54,168 nucleotides of DNA, taken from Desulfosarcina sp. OttesenSCG-928-A07. GTDB lineage: Bacteria; Desulfobacterota; Desulfobacteria; Desulfobacterales; Desulfosarcinaceae. The notes under the pieces were generated by a model, which worked only from the letters and a program-made list of their open reading frames with translations, was not told the origin of the DNA and searched no databases. This document shows, piece after piece, positions 41,459 through 50,820 of this stretch (positions within the stretch are counted from its first letter, which is position 1; every line of letters begins with the position of its first letter). Location: contig JAJDJS010000018.1 in NCBI GenBank assembly GCA_030267325.1, forward strand, positions 1 through 54,168, read 5' to 3'. The translations under genes were made by a program, and so were the position numbers.

Positions 41459-42321
41459 TACCGGCCATCGAAACAACAGGTCTTTCCGTGGCCTATCAAA
41501 AAACGCCGGTACTGCGGGATCTGTCCCTGACGGTGAAGCGTGGTGATTTTTTTGTCATCATCGGACCCAATGGGTCCGGCAAAACCACCTTGATCAAAGC
41601 ACTGGCAGGTCTGATTCCGTCTGCCGAAAAATTCGTCCGCATTGGGGGCCACCCCATGACCGGGTATTCAAAAAGAAAACTGGCCCGAAAAATTGCCTAT
41701 GTGGCCCAAAGCGAGGGGGATGACTGCCCGTTTACCGTGCGTCAGGTGGTGCTCATGGGCCGGTCCCCGTACCTGGGTGTGCTGGGAATGGAAGGGCCCA
41801 CGGATTTTGCCATTGCGGACCAGGCCATGGCATTTTCCGGACTTTCCGCGCTTTCGGACCGTCCGGTACACCGACTTTCCGGCGGAGAACGCCAGCGGGC
41901 CCAGATTGCCCGGGCCATTTGCCAGCAACCGGATCTCATGCTCCTGGACGAACCCACGGCCGCGCTGGATCTTTTTCATCAGGGCCGTATGATGTCGCTT
42001 CTGGCCGGACTCAAAGCCCAAACCGGCACCACCCTGATCATGGTGTCCCACGATATCAACTTGGCCGCCATGTATGCGGACCAGATGCTGCTGCTGGTAA
42101 AAGGCCAGATCACGGCCATGGGCGATGTAAACACCGTGGTGAATCCGGCCGTGCTGTCAGAGGCCTATGGGTGCCCGGTGCATGTGGAAAAAAGCCCGTG
42201 CGGTCCCTGGCCCCAGGTGAGCCTGATGCAGGAAGATGTTGCCATGGCCGATTTTCGGTCATTTCCAAAATCCGGGCCTTCAGGTGGGGTTCCTGAAAAC
42301 AATCCGCATCATCGGTACTGA
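41455..42321 (+). CDS. ABC transporter ATP-binding protein, BtuD/FecE type
   Basis: This 288-residue ATPase has Walker A GPNGSGKTT (about 38-46), the Q-loop in YVAQSE, signature LSGGERQRAQIARA, Walker B LMLLDEP and the switch His in MVSHDINLAA. It drives the uptake system made with the two preceding genes. The C-terminal 30 residues after the domain are not conserved in the family. Confidence 0.94.
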   Translation: MIPAIETTGLSVAYQKTPVLRDLSLTVKRGDFFVIIGPNGSGKTTLIKALAGLIPSAEKFVRIGGHPMTGYSKRKLARKIAYVAQSEGDDCPFTVRQVVLMGRSPYLGVLGMEGPTDFAIADQAMAFSGLSALSDRPVHRLSGGERQRAQIARAICQQPDLMLLDEPTAALDLFHQGRMMSLLAGLKAQTGTTLIMVSHDINLAAMYADQMLLLVKGQITAMGDVNTVVNPAVLSEAYGCPVHVEKSPCGPWPQVSLMQEDVAMADFRSFPKSGPSGGVPENNPHHRY

Positions 42322-42380
42322 ATGGCGATACTTTCCGGATGCATGACAAAACCATGACGCCGGCCCCAGAATTTTAATTT

Positions 42381-44096
42381 TTATTCGGAAAACTGAAGAT
42401 ACGGATAGGCCAACGTCTGGTAGGCATCCTCTTTGATCTCTTCAAATCCGCTTCCCAGAAGCATCAGACTTTCAAGTTGATACGGGCCGCTGGCACCGTG
42501 ACGCCGGATTTTTGCGCCGCTGAACGCAAGGGTAACAACCTGAACCCCGGCATCCAGATCCAGAGACGCCAGTTCTTCGCACACCATGCGGCCACGGAAA
42601 TCACATAAATTTCCGTATAGACAATACGTTCCCGGAAATTGAACATTCACTTCCACATCAATGGCCAGATGCCCATATAATCCGTCGTCATCTGAATCGG
42701 CCAGATGTTCAGCGAAAACTCCGGTTAAAGCGGCCTGGGTTCCGGTTTTGCCGCTCATACGCGCGGCAGACTCCAGGGGGGTCCTGAACCCGGACGGATC
42801 AAAGGCGTTGTGGCTGTAGGGCTTTGTTGGGTTCAGCGTCACTTTGTCAACCTGGCGGTTATCAGCAGGATCCCAGAAGGACACTTCAATTTCGTAAGGT
42901 CCGTCAATGCTGTACTGTTTGATGAACTGCCCGGGAAAATCAAGGATCAGGGTCTGGTGTCCCGGCTCCAGTGTCAGGGTGAGCGGCATGGCATGGACAC
43001 CAAACCGCCTGGTTTTCCATTTCATTTTCATGTAACCGGCTATGCGGAAAGTTCCCGCAGCGCGGATGTCCGCGCCAAAGCTGACCCGCAGTACATCATA
43101 AAAACCGTTACCGTTGGTATCGATCCCCTGATCGATCATCACGCCGTCAAGATCCAGTATGCCTTCAAAGTCCAGATGGGTGTAAGCCCGGGTCAGGGCT
43201 TTCATCCCATCCATTCCTCTGTTTTTTGCGGTGGCGAGACTGACGGCAACTTCATAAGGCCCATCCTGGCCGGAACGCAGAATCGGCTGCCCCGGAAATT
43301 GGAGCATCACCGTCTGCTCGCCCGAATCCAGTGGATGGGTGGCAACAGTCTGCCCAATGGCCTTGTTATGGGAGTCATAGAGGCTCCCGTGAATCTGGTA
43401 TTCGGCCGGGAGGATCACATTTGTCTCAATTGCAACAGAAAGTCCATCGTACCTGCCGTTATCATCCGTATCAACGGGTGTATCTGTAATCCCGGACAAC
43501 GATGCCAGTCCGCCGAATTCGCCGAACGAAAGGTGATCATAAACCGGCGTTACCACTGTTTTCTGTCCTGCCAGTGCCGGGTCAAAAGCTGTGATTTCAA
43601 GGTCATAGGGTCCGTTTTCGCCTGACCGCAAAATCTGATCACCTGAAAAGCAGATAGAGAGGGTATGAATTCCAGGCCCATACGGATCCGCAGCCCCACC
43701 ATCAGGGACGGCGGGACCGTCAAACACAGGTTTATCGGCAACGATTTCCCCATTTTTGCGGAGCACTCCGGTAATGGAATAAAACCCGGCATATAGAATT
43801 TCCACATCCACCCTGACGATCAATGCATCGAAAAGCCCGTCTCCGTCCTCATCCACAGGGGCAAAGACAATCTCATCCATGATACGCATCCGGGTTTCCC
43901 CAAAACCCGGAGAAGGGTCATCGGATTCTTTTTTTTCGGTTTTTTCCGACCCAGGGGAATGGCTTTCGTCAGCAGGGGAAAGCGCGCCCGGAAAGACTGA
44001 TGCGGAATCGGTTTTCCGGGCCGCCGCGTCATCTGGAAAAAGGGATGCCGCTGCCCATGCCAGGACAAAAAAACACACATACAAAACGGTCTTCAT
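42381..44096 (-). CDS. Exported protein with four calcium-loop/beta-domain repeats
   Basis: This 571-residue protein has a signal peptide (TVLYVCFFVLAWAAASLF, about 3-20) and an acidic linker to about 80. Four tandem units follow, each starting with an EF-hand-like acidic loop: DEDGDGLFD (82-90), DTDDNGRYD (209-217), DTNGNGFYD (326-334) and DSDDDGLYG (467-475). Each loop is followed by a beta-rich stretch with F-(P/S)-G-x-x-I-x-x-x-G-x-x-GPY near its end. Units are about 117-141 residues apart. The loops match D-x-D-x-D-G calcium sites, as in dockerin and thrombospondin type 3 repeats. I do not recognise the whole as a named family. It should act in the periplasm or outside the cell. It is divergent from the Hsp70 pair. 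Confidence 0.82.
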   Translation of the reverse strand: MKTVLYVCFFVLAWAAASLFPDDAAARKTDSASVFPGALSPADESHSPGSEKTEKKESDDPSPGFGETRMRIMDEIVFAPVDEDGDGLFDALIVRVDVEILYAGFYSITGVLRKNGEIVADKPVFDGPAVPDGGAADPYGPGIHTLSICFSGDQILRSGENGPYDLEITAFDPALAGQKTVVTPVYDHLSFGEFGGLASLSGITDTPVDTDDNGRYDGLSVAIETNVILPAEYQIHGSLYDSHNKAIGQTVATHPLDSGEQTVMLQFPGQPILRSGQDGPYEVAVSLATAKNRGMDGMKALTRAYTHLDFEGILDLDGVMIDQGIDTNGNGFYDVLRVSFGADIRAAGTFRIAGYMKMKWKTRRFGVHAMPLTLTLEPGHQTLILDFPGQFIKQYSIDGPYEIEVSFWDPADNRQVDKVTLNPTKPYSHNAFDPSGFRTPLESAARMSGKTGTQAALTGVFAEHLADSDDDGLYGHLAIDVEVNVQFPGTYCLYGNLCDFRGRMVCEELASLDLDAGVQVVTLAFSGAKIRRHGASGPYQLESLMLLGSGFEEIKEDAYQTLAYPYLQFSE

Positions 44097-44219
44097 TTTT
44101 CAATCTCCTTTGCCTGGACCCACTCATGGCATACGATCTCCCGCCTTGCCACCTTCATGAGGTCTGTGTTAAATCCGCTAAAAAAAGACCTTTTACATTT
44201 TATGTCAAGGATATCATCC

Positions 44220-46037
44220 ATGAGTGATCCGGTTTATATCATCGGTATTGATCTCGGAACCACCAACAGCATTCTGGCCTATGTTGAAGCGGATGCCAAA
44301 GATGTGGAATCCGCATCCATTCATGTGCTGGAAATTCCGCAGCTCATCACTGCCGGTGCGGTGGAAACGCGATCCACCCTGCCTTCTTTTGTTTTTATAA
44401 CCCAAGGTCTGTCCACTCCGGACGGAGCGCTTTCCCTGCCCTGGGATCCGTCTCCGCCGTATGCCACGGGTGAATATGCCCGTCTCAGGGGAGAGGAAAT
44501 CCCTTTGCGGCTGATTTCTTCTTCCAAATCCTGGCTTTGCAACGCCTTTGTGGACCGAAACGCGCCGATCCTGCCGTGGGAAAATCCGGGTGCGCCAAGC
44601 GGCATTCCCATTGATGCCAAACTCTCTCCGGTGGAAGCGTCATCCGCTCTTTTGCGCCATATCCGGGATGCCTGGAACCACACCATGGCCGGTTCCGCAA
44701 CCGATCCGGATGAACGTCTCCGGATGGAAAACCAGAAGCTCTATCTCACGGTCCCGGCTTCCTTTGATGCGGTGGCCCGCGAACTCACGGTGGCCGCCGC
44801 CACCATGGCCGGACTTTCCCAGATCACCCTTCTGGAAGAACCCCAGGCTGCTTTTTACGCCTGGCTGGCCGCAGCCGGAAACACCTGGCGCAGTGCAGTC
44901 CATCCCGGAGATCGGATTCTGGTCTGTGATGTGGGCGGCGGCACCAGTGATTTCAGCCTGATTGCCGTGAGCGAAGAAAACGGCGATCTGGTGCTGGACC
45001 GCGTGGCAGTGGGCAATCATCTGCTGGTGGGCGGCGATAATATCGATTTATCCCTGGCCTATGCCGTGTCCCGAAAACTTTCCGAATCCGGTACCCAACT
45101 GGATGCCTGGCAGATGAACGGCCTGTGGCACAGCTGCCGCCAGGCCAAGGAAAAAATTCTGTCCGATCCGGACCTCCAATCCCAGCCGGTCACCATTCTG
45201 GGACGCGGCAGCAGCCTGATTGGCGGCACCCTCAAAACCGAAATCACCCGCGACACAGTTGAGTCCATTCTGCGGGATGGTTTTTTCCCGGTGTGCAGCC
45301 CCGAAGATCGGCCTGCCGCACCCCGGCGCACGGGTATCCGGGAATTTGGCCTGGCCTTTGAGGCAGATCCGGCGATCACCCGGCATCTGGCCGCGTTTCT
45401 GGGTCGGCATACCCCGGACGGCCAGCCCGCAGCGCCCACAGCGATCTTGTTCAACGGCGGCGTCATGAAAGCCGAGCTGATCCGAAAGCATGTGATGTCG
45501 GTGTTAACCACCTGGTCGCCCGAAACCACCCTGACCGAACTTGAAACCCGGGACCTTGACCTGTCTGTGGCCCGTGGCGCGGCCTGTTATGGATTGGCCT
45601 GCCAGGGAAAGGGCATCCGGATTCGCGGTGGACTGGGGCGTTCCTATTATATCGGGATTGCCGCATCCATGCCAGCGGTTCCGGGTATTCCGGCACCCAC
45701 CAAAGCCCTTTGCGTGGCCCCTTTTGGAACAGAAGAAGGCACCACGGTTGCTATTTCAAACCAGGAATTTGTGCTGCTGGTGGGCGAGCCGGCCACCTTT
45801 GATTTTTTGGGATCCACTTCCCGGACCCATGACGCCATGGGCGCGCTCATTGAAGACTGGGAAGGTGAAATCGAACCCATCACCACCCTTGAAACCGTTC
45901 TTGAGGGCGAGCCGGGCCAGGCCATTCCCGTTACCCTGGAGCTGAATGTCACGGAAGTGGGCACCCTTGAATTGTGGTGCGTGTCCACCCTTGATGAGCG
46001 TCGCTGGCGGCTGGAGTTCAATGTCCGGGAACACTAA
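44220..46037 (+). CDS. Hsp70-family protein, short form
   Basis: This 605-residue protein starts with the actin-type ATPase domain: IIGIDLGTTNSILAYVE (phosphate 1), LTVPASFDAVARELTVAAA, LLEEPQAAFYAWLAA, ILVCDVGGGTSDFSLIAV (phosphate 2) and ATAILFNGGVMKAELI (adenosine). A short beta-rich C-terminal part follows, in place of a full DnaK substrate domain with lid. ATG 44220 is chosen over in-frame ATGs at 44157 and 44202 because AAGGA lies about 11 bases upstream and the N-terminus then matches the family. The next gene is a longer paralogue 23 bp away. No DnaJ or GrpE gene is adjacent. Confidence 0.88.
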   Translation: MSDPVYIIGIDLGTTNSILAYVEADAKDVESASIHVLEIPQLITAGAVETRSTLPSFVFITQGLSTPDGALSLPWDPSPPYATGEYARLRGEEIPLRLISSSKSWLCNAFVDRNAPILPWENPGAPSGIPIDAKLSPVEASSALLRHIRDAWNHTMAGSATDPDERLRMENQKLYLTVPASFDAVARELTVAAATMAGLSQITLLEEPQAAFYAWLAAAGNTWRSAVHPGDRILVCDVGGGTSDFSLIAVSEENGDLVLDRVAVGNHLLVGGDNIDLSLAYAVSRKLSESGTQLDAWQMNGLWHSCRQAKEKILSDPDLQSQPVTILGRGSSLIGGTLKTEITRDTVESILRDGFFPVCSPEDRPAAPRRTGIREFGLAFEADPAITRHLAAFLGRHTPDGQPAAPTAILFNGGVMKAELIRKHVMSVLTTWSPETTLTELETRDLDLSVARGAACYGLACQGKGIRIRGGLGRSYYIGIAASMPAVPGIPAPTKALCVAPFGTEEGTTVAISNQEFVLLVGEPATFDFLGSTSRTHDAMGALIEDWEGEIEPITTLETVLEGEPGQAIPVTLELNVTEVGTLELWCVSTLDERRWRLEFNVREH

Positions 46038-46060
46038 AAGATAGTTGAGACGCAATCCGC

Positions 46061-48904
46061 ATGCCCTCTGTTTCTGATACCCTGCCCCATGCTGCATCCA
46101 TTGTGGGGATTGATCTGGGCACCACCAATTCGGCCATGGCCCATGTGAACCCGGCTGCCGCAGCCGATCCCCGCTCCGGCATCCGGATTTTTTCCATTCC
46201 GCAGCTTACCGGCCTTGGGGAAATCCGAAACCTTCCCGTGCTGCCGTCATTTCTTTACATTCCCGGCACCTATGACATTGACCGGACCGCGATCCGGCAG
46301 CCCTGGCCCACAACCGACGATATGTTTGCCGGCACCCTGGCCCGTGACCACGGCGCCCATGTGCCGGCCCGGCTGGTCTCATCAGCCAAAAGCTGGTTGT
46401 GTCACCCAAAGGTGGACCGCCACGCCAGAATTCTGCCCTGGGGCGCGCCCAATGAAGTCCGCAAAGTATCGCCAGTGCAAGCCAGCGCCGCGTATCTGTC
46501 TCACCTTCGCAGCGCCTGGAACCACGCCACCGGCAATGAAGAAGAACAATTTCTGGAAAACCAGCGGATCGTCCTGACGGTTCCCGCATCCTTTGACGAA
46601 GTGGCCCGGGAGCTGACCCTGGAAGCAGCGGCCCTGGCAGGCTTACGCAATGTGGTGCTTTTAGAAGAACCCCTGGCCGCCTTTTACAGCTGGCTGATGA
46701 ACCATGAAACCACATGGCAGACCCATGTCCGGCCGGGGAATTTGATTCTGATCTGCGATGTGGGCGGCGGCACAACAGATCTCACCCTCATTACCTTAAC
46801 GGCCGAACAAGGCGGCAGTCCGCGATTTGAACGCATTGCAGTGGGGGACCATCTGATTCTGGGCGGTGACAACATGGATCTGGCCCTGGCCCGAACAGTG
46901 GAAGCCGGATGGCACGGCGCGTCCGGAATGCCGCGGACGCTCACCGGAACCCTGGACACGGACCGCTGGAAAGCCCTGTGCCATCAATGCAGACAGGCCA
47001 AGGAAGAAATCCTTTCCGGAAAAGCGGACCCTTTTCGAGTCAGCCTGACCGGTACAGGCAGCCGTCTCATCAGCGGAACGCTTGCCGCAGACCTGGATGT
47101 GGATACAATCAACCAGGTGGTGCTGGACGGATTTTTTCCCCTTGTGGAACCCAGTGCCGCCCTGCCTGCTGCGTCTCACCGGTCCGCTATTTCTGAATTC
47201 GGTCTTCCCTATGAACAGGAACCGGCCATCACCCGGCATTTGTACCAGTTTCTCCAGCGCCATGCCCCGGGTGTGGAAAAGGCCGTGGGGAAAACCATCC
47301 CCTTTCCGGATCAGGTGCTGTTCAACGGCGGCGCCCTTCAGCCGGCCCTCATTCAAAACCGGATCGTGGATGCGCTGGTTCATCTGTTTGATCCGGGCGA
47401 ACGCCTGCCCCGCCCCACCATTCTGGATAACTTTCACCCCGATACAGCGATGGCCCTGGGCGCAGCCTATTATGGACTGGTCAAAATCGGCCGGGGCGTG
47501 CGGGTGGGCAGCGGAAGCCCGCGCTCCTACTACCTGGGCGTTTCCCCGGAAAATTCCAAACCCACGCCAGATACGGAAGAAACTGTCATTTGCCTGGTGG
47601 AACGCGGCTTGGAAGAAGGAACCCCGATCCACCTGACCGATCATCGGTTTACGGTACTGGCCAATGAGCCGGTTCAGTTTCCCCTTTACAGTTCAAGCTA
47701 CCGCAGCGGCGATCACACCGGCGATATCCTTTTGGCGGATGATTCCATGGTTTTGCTGCCCCCACTGCAAACCGTGGTGCAATACGGGAAAAAAGGCGCC
47801 CATACCCGGATTCCCGTCACCCTTGAAGGCGAATACACGGAGCTGGGCACCTTGTCGGTCCGGTGCTGTTCACAAATCAGCGCCCACCTTTGGCAGCTTC
47901 AGTTTCAGTTACGGGACCCGGTGGAAGCTGCGGATGTCCGGGAAGAGACGATTCTGGATGAGGCTGTGGTTCGTGAGGCCGGGAACCTTGTTCGGAATGT
48001 ATTTCAGGATCATCACAAAACCGGGCTGGAGACGCTGGCCAAGCAGCTCAGCACCCTTTTGGACCTTCCCAGGGAGGATTGGCCCCTTTCCTTTCTCCGA
48101 AAACTGACGGACGATCTGATTCTGCTTTCCAAAACCCGCGCCCTCTCCCCTGCCCATGAGGCCCGGTGGATGAATCTCACGGGATTTTGCCTGCGGCCCG
48201 GATTTGGCGATGTGCGGGATGAACAACGCATCCGGCAGATCTGGCGGCTTCGGCCCCAGGGTCCGATTCATGCCGGCCAATCCCAGGTTCAAACCGAGTG
48301 GTGGATTCTGTGGCGCCGGATCGCCGGTGGGCTCACCCCCGGTCAGCAGCGCCAACTGAGTCAGGATGTGTGGACCCTGCTGAGTCCGGGAAAAGATGGA
48401 AAAACAAAAATTCCGCTTCAGCAGGAAATGGAAGTGTGGATGGTGGCGGGAAACCTGGAGCGGCTATACGCCAACGACAAGGTCAAGTGGGGAGATCTCT
48501 TGCTGGCCCGGATGCGGACCGGAAAAAATCGGACCCCACTCATCTGGACGCTTTCCCGGCTGGGCGCCAGGGATCCGCTTTACGGACCCGTCGACCGGGT
48601 GATTCCACCGGAAGTGGCGACTGGCTGGATTGCCGCGATTCTGGACAAAAACCCGGAACCCTCAAAACTCATCGTCAGCGCCCTGGTCCGGATGGCCAGG
48701 AAAACCGGCGACCGCACACGGGACCTGGGGCCGGAAATTATCGCGCGAATCATGGATTACATACCTGATACGCCCGAAAATGACGCCACCAAAACCGCAT
48801 TAACAGAAGTGGTTCACGTGGCCCGCCAAGAAGAACAAGCTGCCTTCGGCGAATCCCTTCCCCATGGCATTTTGCTGCATGGCGTTGCCCCCTCATCCCC
48901 ATAA
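46061..48904 (+). CDS. Hsp70-family protein, long form with C-terminal extension (DUF3731-like)
   Basis: This 947-residue protein has the same ATPase signatures as its neighbour: SIVGIDLGTTNSAMAHV, LTVPASFDEVARELTLEAA, LLEEPLAAFYSWLM, LICDVGGGTTDLTLITL and DQVLFNGGALQPALI. A beta domain (to about 620) and a 300-residue helical C-terminal region follow. The latter includes LDLPREDWPLSFLRKLTDDL, RWMNLTGFCLRPGFGDVRDE, EWWILWRRIAGGLTPGQQ and EMEVWMVAGNLERL, which resembles DUF3731 found in long bacterial Hsp70 homologues. Its clients are unknown. The last codons lie in a repeat-like palindrome (48888-48925). Confidence 0.88.
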   Translation: MPSVSDTLPHAASIVGIDLGTTNSAMAHVNPAAAADPRSGIRIFSIPQLTGLGEIRNLPVLPSFLYIPGTYDIDRTAIRQPWPTTDDMFAGTLARDHGAHVPARLVSSAKSWLCHPKVDRHARILPWGAPNEVRKVSPVQASAAYLSHLRSAWNHATGNEEEQFLENQRIVLTVPASFDEVARELTLEAAALAGLRNVVLLEEPLAAFYSWLMNHETTWQTHVRPGNLILICDVGGGTTDLTLITLTAEQGGSPRFERIAVGDHLILGGDNMDLALARTVEAGWHGASGMPRTLTGTLDTDRWKALCHQCRQAKEEILSGKADPFRVSLTGTGSRLISGTLAADLDVDTINQVVLDGFFPLVEPSAALPAASHRSAISEFGLPYEQEPAITRHLYQFLQRHAPGVEKAVGKTIPFPDQVLFNGGALQPALIQNRIVDALVHLFDPGERLPRPTILDNFHPDTAMALGAAYYGLVKIGRGVRVGSGSPRSYYLGVSPENSKPTPDTEETVICLVERGLEEGTPIHLTDHRFTVLANEPVQFPLYSSSYRSGDHTGDILLADDSMVLLPPLQTVVQYGKKGAHTRIPVTLEGEYTELGTLSVRCCSQISAHLWQLQFQLRDPVEAADVREETILDEAVVREAGNLVRNVFQDHHKTGLETLAKQLSTLLDLPREDWPLSFLRKLTDDLILLSKTRALSPAHEARWMNLTGFCLRPGFGDVRDEQRIRQIWRLRPQGPIHAGQSQVQTEWWILWRRIAGGLTPGQQRQLSQDVWTLLSPGKDGKTKIPLQQEMEVWMVAGNLERLYANDKVKWGDLLLARMRTGKNRTPLIWTLSRLGARDPLYGPVDRVIPPEVATGWIAAILDKNPEPSKLIVSALVRMARKTGDRTRDLGPEIIARIMDYIPDTPENDATKTALTEVVHVARQEEQAAFGESLPHGILLHGVAPSSP

Positions 48905-48925
48905 AAAGTCCTGTGGGGGAGGGGA
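48888..48925 (-). repeat. Probable inverted copy of palindromic repeat family A
   Basis: CCCCCTCATCCCC, then ATAAAAAGTCCTGTGGGGGA and GGGG resemble the reverse complement of family A (CCCCCAAAAAGACCGCTTGGGGGAGAG) with changes in the loop. It spans the 3' end and stop codon of the long Hsp70 gene, as copy 1 does in aroC. Confidence 0.45.
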
Positions 48926-48975
48926 AGAAGTGATACTGCCGAATACGTCGTCAATATTATCGTTGTGAAAATGAC

Positions 48976-49008
48976 CCCGCCCTTGCGGGCACCCCTCCAA
49001 AGGAGGGG
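48976..49008. repeat. Two adjacent small hairpins
   Basis: CCCGC/GCGGG (48976-48980/48985-48989) and CCCCTCC/GGAGGGG (48992-48998/49002-49008) form two close stems in the 174-bp gap before thrH. They could act as transcript-end or REP-type structures. No U-tract follows. Confidence 0.4.
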
Positions 49009-49078
49009 AATTTCGAAGAAAACAGGCAAATTTATAATTTTAACCTGAACGCATCACGCTATCATTCAGAGAGGAACC

Positions 49079-49687
49079 ATGCAAATTATCTGTTCAGACT
49101 TGGAAGGGGTGTTTGTCCCCGAAATCTGGATCAATGTGGCCGAGCGCACCGGCATTGCGGATCTTCGGCTCACCACCCGGGATGTGCCGGACTATGATGT
49201 GCTGATGAAAAAACGGCTTTCCATTCTGGCGGCCCACAACCTGAAACTCAAAGACATTACCGACGTGATCGCCACCATGGACCCCATGCCCGGCGCCCGG
49301 GAATTTCTGGACTGGCTCCGGCAAGAGACCCAGGTGGTGATTGTCTCAGACACGTTCATACAGTTTGCCCGGCCCCTCATGGCCAAACTGGGATGGCCGA
49401 CTTTGCTCTGCCACCATCTGGTCATTGACGAAAACGGCGCCATTTCCGATTATAACCTGCGCCAGGCAAACGGAAAATGCAAGGTGGTTCAGGCCTTTAA
49501 GGGCCTCAACTATGATGTGCTGGCCATGGGCGATTCCTATAATGATGTCAACATGCTGAAAGAAGCGCGCCTGGGAATTCTGTTCCGTCCGCCCCAAAAT
49601 GTGGTGGACGAATTTCCTCAATTTCCCGTGACCACAACCTATGATGAACTCAAAGCCATTTTTGAAAAAGAACTGGAAACCCTCTAG
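49079..49687 (+). CDS. thrH: Bifunctional phosphoserine phosphatase/homoserine phosphotransferase
   Basis: This 202-residue HAD enzyme can dephosphorylate phosphoserine and transfer the phosphate to homoserine. HAD motif I is CSDLEGVFVPEIW; the DLEG form (Glu instead of the usual second Asp) is typical of ThrH. Motif II is VIVSDTF, motif III includes the Lys of NGKCKVV and motif IV is AMGDSYNDVNM. The length is normal. It is followed after 11 bp by the thioesterase gene, but the two have no known joint function. Confidence 0.92.
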   Translation: MQIICSDLEGVFVPEIWINVAERTGIADLRLTTRDVPDYDVLMKKRLSILAAHNLKLKDITDVIATMDPMPGAREFLDWLRQETQVVIVSDTFIQFARPLMAKLGWPTLLCHHLVIDENGAISDYNLRQANGKCKVVQAFKGLNYDVLAMGDSYNDVNMLKEARLGILFRPPQNVVDEFPQFPVTTTYDELKAIFEKELETL

Positions 49688-49698
49688 CGCGTTTTTGG

Positions 49699-50148
49699 AT
49701 GGATGATGTCATGGATCTGGCTGCAGCGACTCCCCTGTCCCACCAGACCCGCTACCGGGTCATTTATGGCGATACGGATACCATGGGCGTGGTGTACCAT
49801 GCCAATTACCTGCGTTGGTTTGAAATCGGGCGATCCGAACTCTTCCGCGCCATGGGCCTGCCGTATCTGGAAATTGAAGCACGCGGGTTTATGCTTCCGG
49901 TCTCGGAGGTGACCTGCAAATATCTGGCCCCGGCCCGGTACGATGATGTGGTGGTCATTGATGCTGCCCTGAACCCGGGCTTTCGTGCGGGAATGCAGTT
50001 TGATTATGTCATTTCCAGCGAGGATGGCCGTGTTCTCCACGCCACCGGCCAGACCCGCCACGCCTTTGTGAACCAGGACGCAAAAGTGGTACGGCCGCCG
50101 GATTTTGTCCGGGATCTGATTCGTTCCAGCGAATCAGCGAAAAGGTGA
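49699..50148 (+). CDS. Acyl-CoA thioesterase, YbgC/4HBT hotdog family
   Basis: This 149-residue single-hotdog protein has the catalytic signature VIYGDTDTMGVVYHANYLRWFE (Asp in the DTDxxG position) near residues 21-42. It hydrolyses acyl-CoA or acyl-ACP thioesters. ATG 49699 and ATG 49711 are both possible starts and neither has a strong ribosome site. Its last 15 bp overlap the 3' end of the convergent phosphopantetheinyl transferase gene. Confidence 0.9.
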   Translation: MDDVMDLAAATPLSHQTRYRVIYGDTDTMGVVYHANYLRWFEIGRSELFRAMGLPYLEIEARGFMLPVSEVTCKYLAPARYDDVVVIDAALNPGFRAGMQFDYVISSEDGRVLHATGQTRHAFVNQDAKVVRPPDFVRDLIRSSESAKR

Positions 50149-50820
50149 GGATGCCGGCGGTGTGATTTCCGGGGATAGGTCCGATATCTGCCCCACGATC
50201 TGCCAGGACACCGTCACTCCCGAAGGCACGGTAATGGCCGCCATATACCGGTCAAAGAAGTGATGCTGAACCTGCCATGGGATTGCATCAAAAATAAGGG
50301 TCATACGGGTGTTATCGGCCACGGCCTTGACCCTGCACCGGAAAATACCGGCAAATCCCACCCCAACCGCCTTGATGACCGCTTCCTTGGCGGTCCACAC
50401 CCGGAAAAAATTCATCTGGGTTTTGCCGTCCGGAAACAGCGCCCATTCCGCCTCATCGGCAATTTTTGAAAAAAGTCCAGAATGCACCGGCCGAACCGTC
50501 TCCAGGTCTATTCCCACCGGAGCCGTTGCCGCCACTCCCCCCACCACTTCAGGTTTGTGGCTTAAAGACCAGTAAATCCCGCTCATCGGAAGTGGAGCGC
50601 CGTCAGCATCTTTGGGAAAAATGATCTGATCAAGTCTTTCTGGATCAGAGTCGGGGCAAGGCCATTCAGGCCCAGAAAATCCGCTCACAAAAACAGATCG
50701 GACCAGGGCATGGCGGGCCAGGCGGCTGAGGCAGGGGGTTCTTTTCCGGCGATCCGTCATCTGATGGGTGGAGGGAATTTTCAGGATAACCGGGTAAAGG
50801 ACCGCACCGATGCCTGTCAT
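50134..50820 (-). CDS. 4'-phosphopantetheinyl transferase superfamily protein
   Basis: This 228-residue protein transfers phosphopantetheine from CoA to a carrier-protein Ser. The Mg-binding motifs are PVGIDLETVRP (G-I-D-x-E) and FFRVWTAKEAVIKAVG (W-x-x-K-E-A-x-x-K), and YWSLSHKPEVV precedes them. It resembles the Sfp-type two-domain enzymes in size. It overlaps the rsmI stop by 4 bp and closes the trmD-rsmI cluster. No polyketide or peptide synthetase is nearby, so the target may be the fatty-acid ACP. Confidence 0.88.
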   Translation of the reverse strand: MTGIGAVLYPVILKIPSTHQMTDRRKRTPCLSRLARHALVRSVFVSGFSGPEWPCPDSDPERLDQIIFPKDADGAPLPMSGIYWSLSHKPEVVGGVAATAPVGIDLETVRPVHSGLFSKIADEAEWALFPDGKTQMNFFRVWTAKEAVIKAVGVGFAGIFRCRVKAVADNTRMTLIFDAIPWQVQHHFFDRYMAAITVPSGVTVSWQIVGQISDLSPEITPPASSPFR

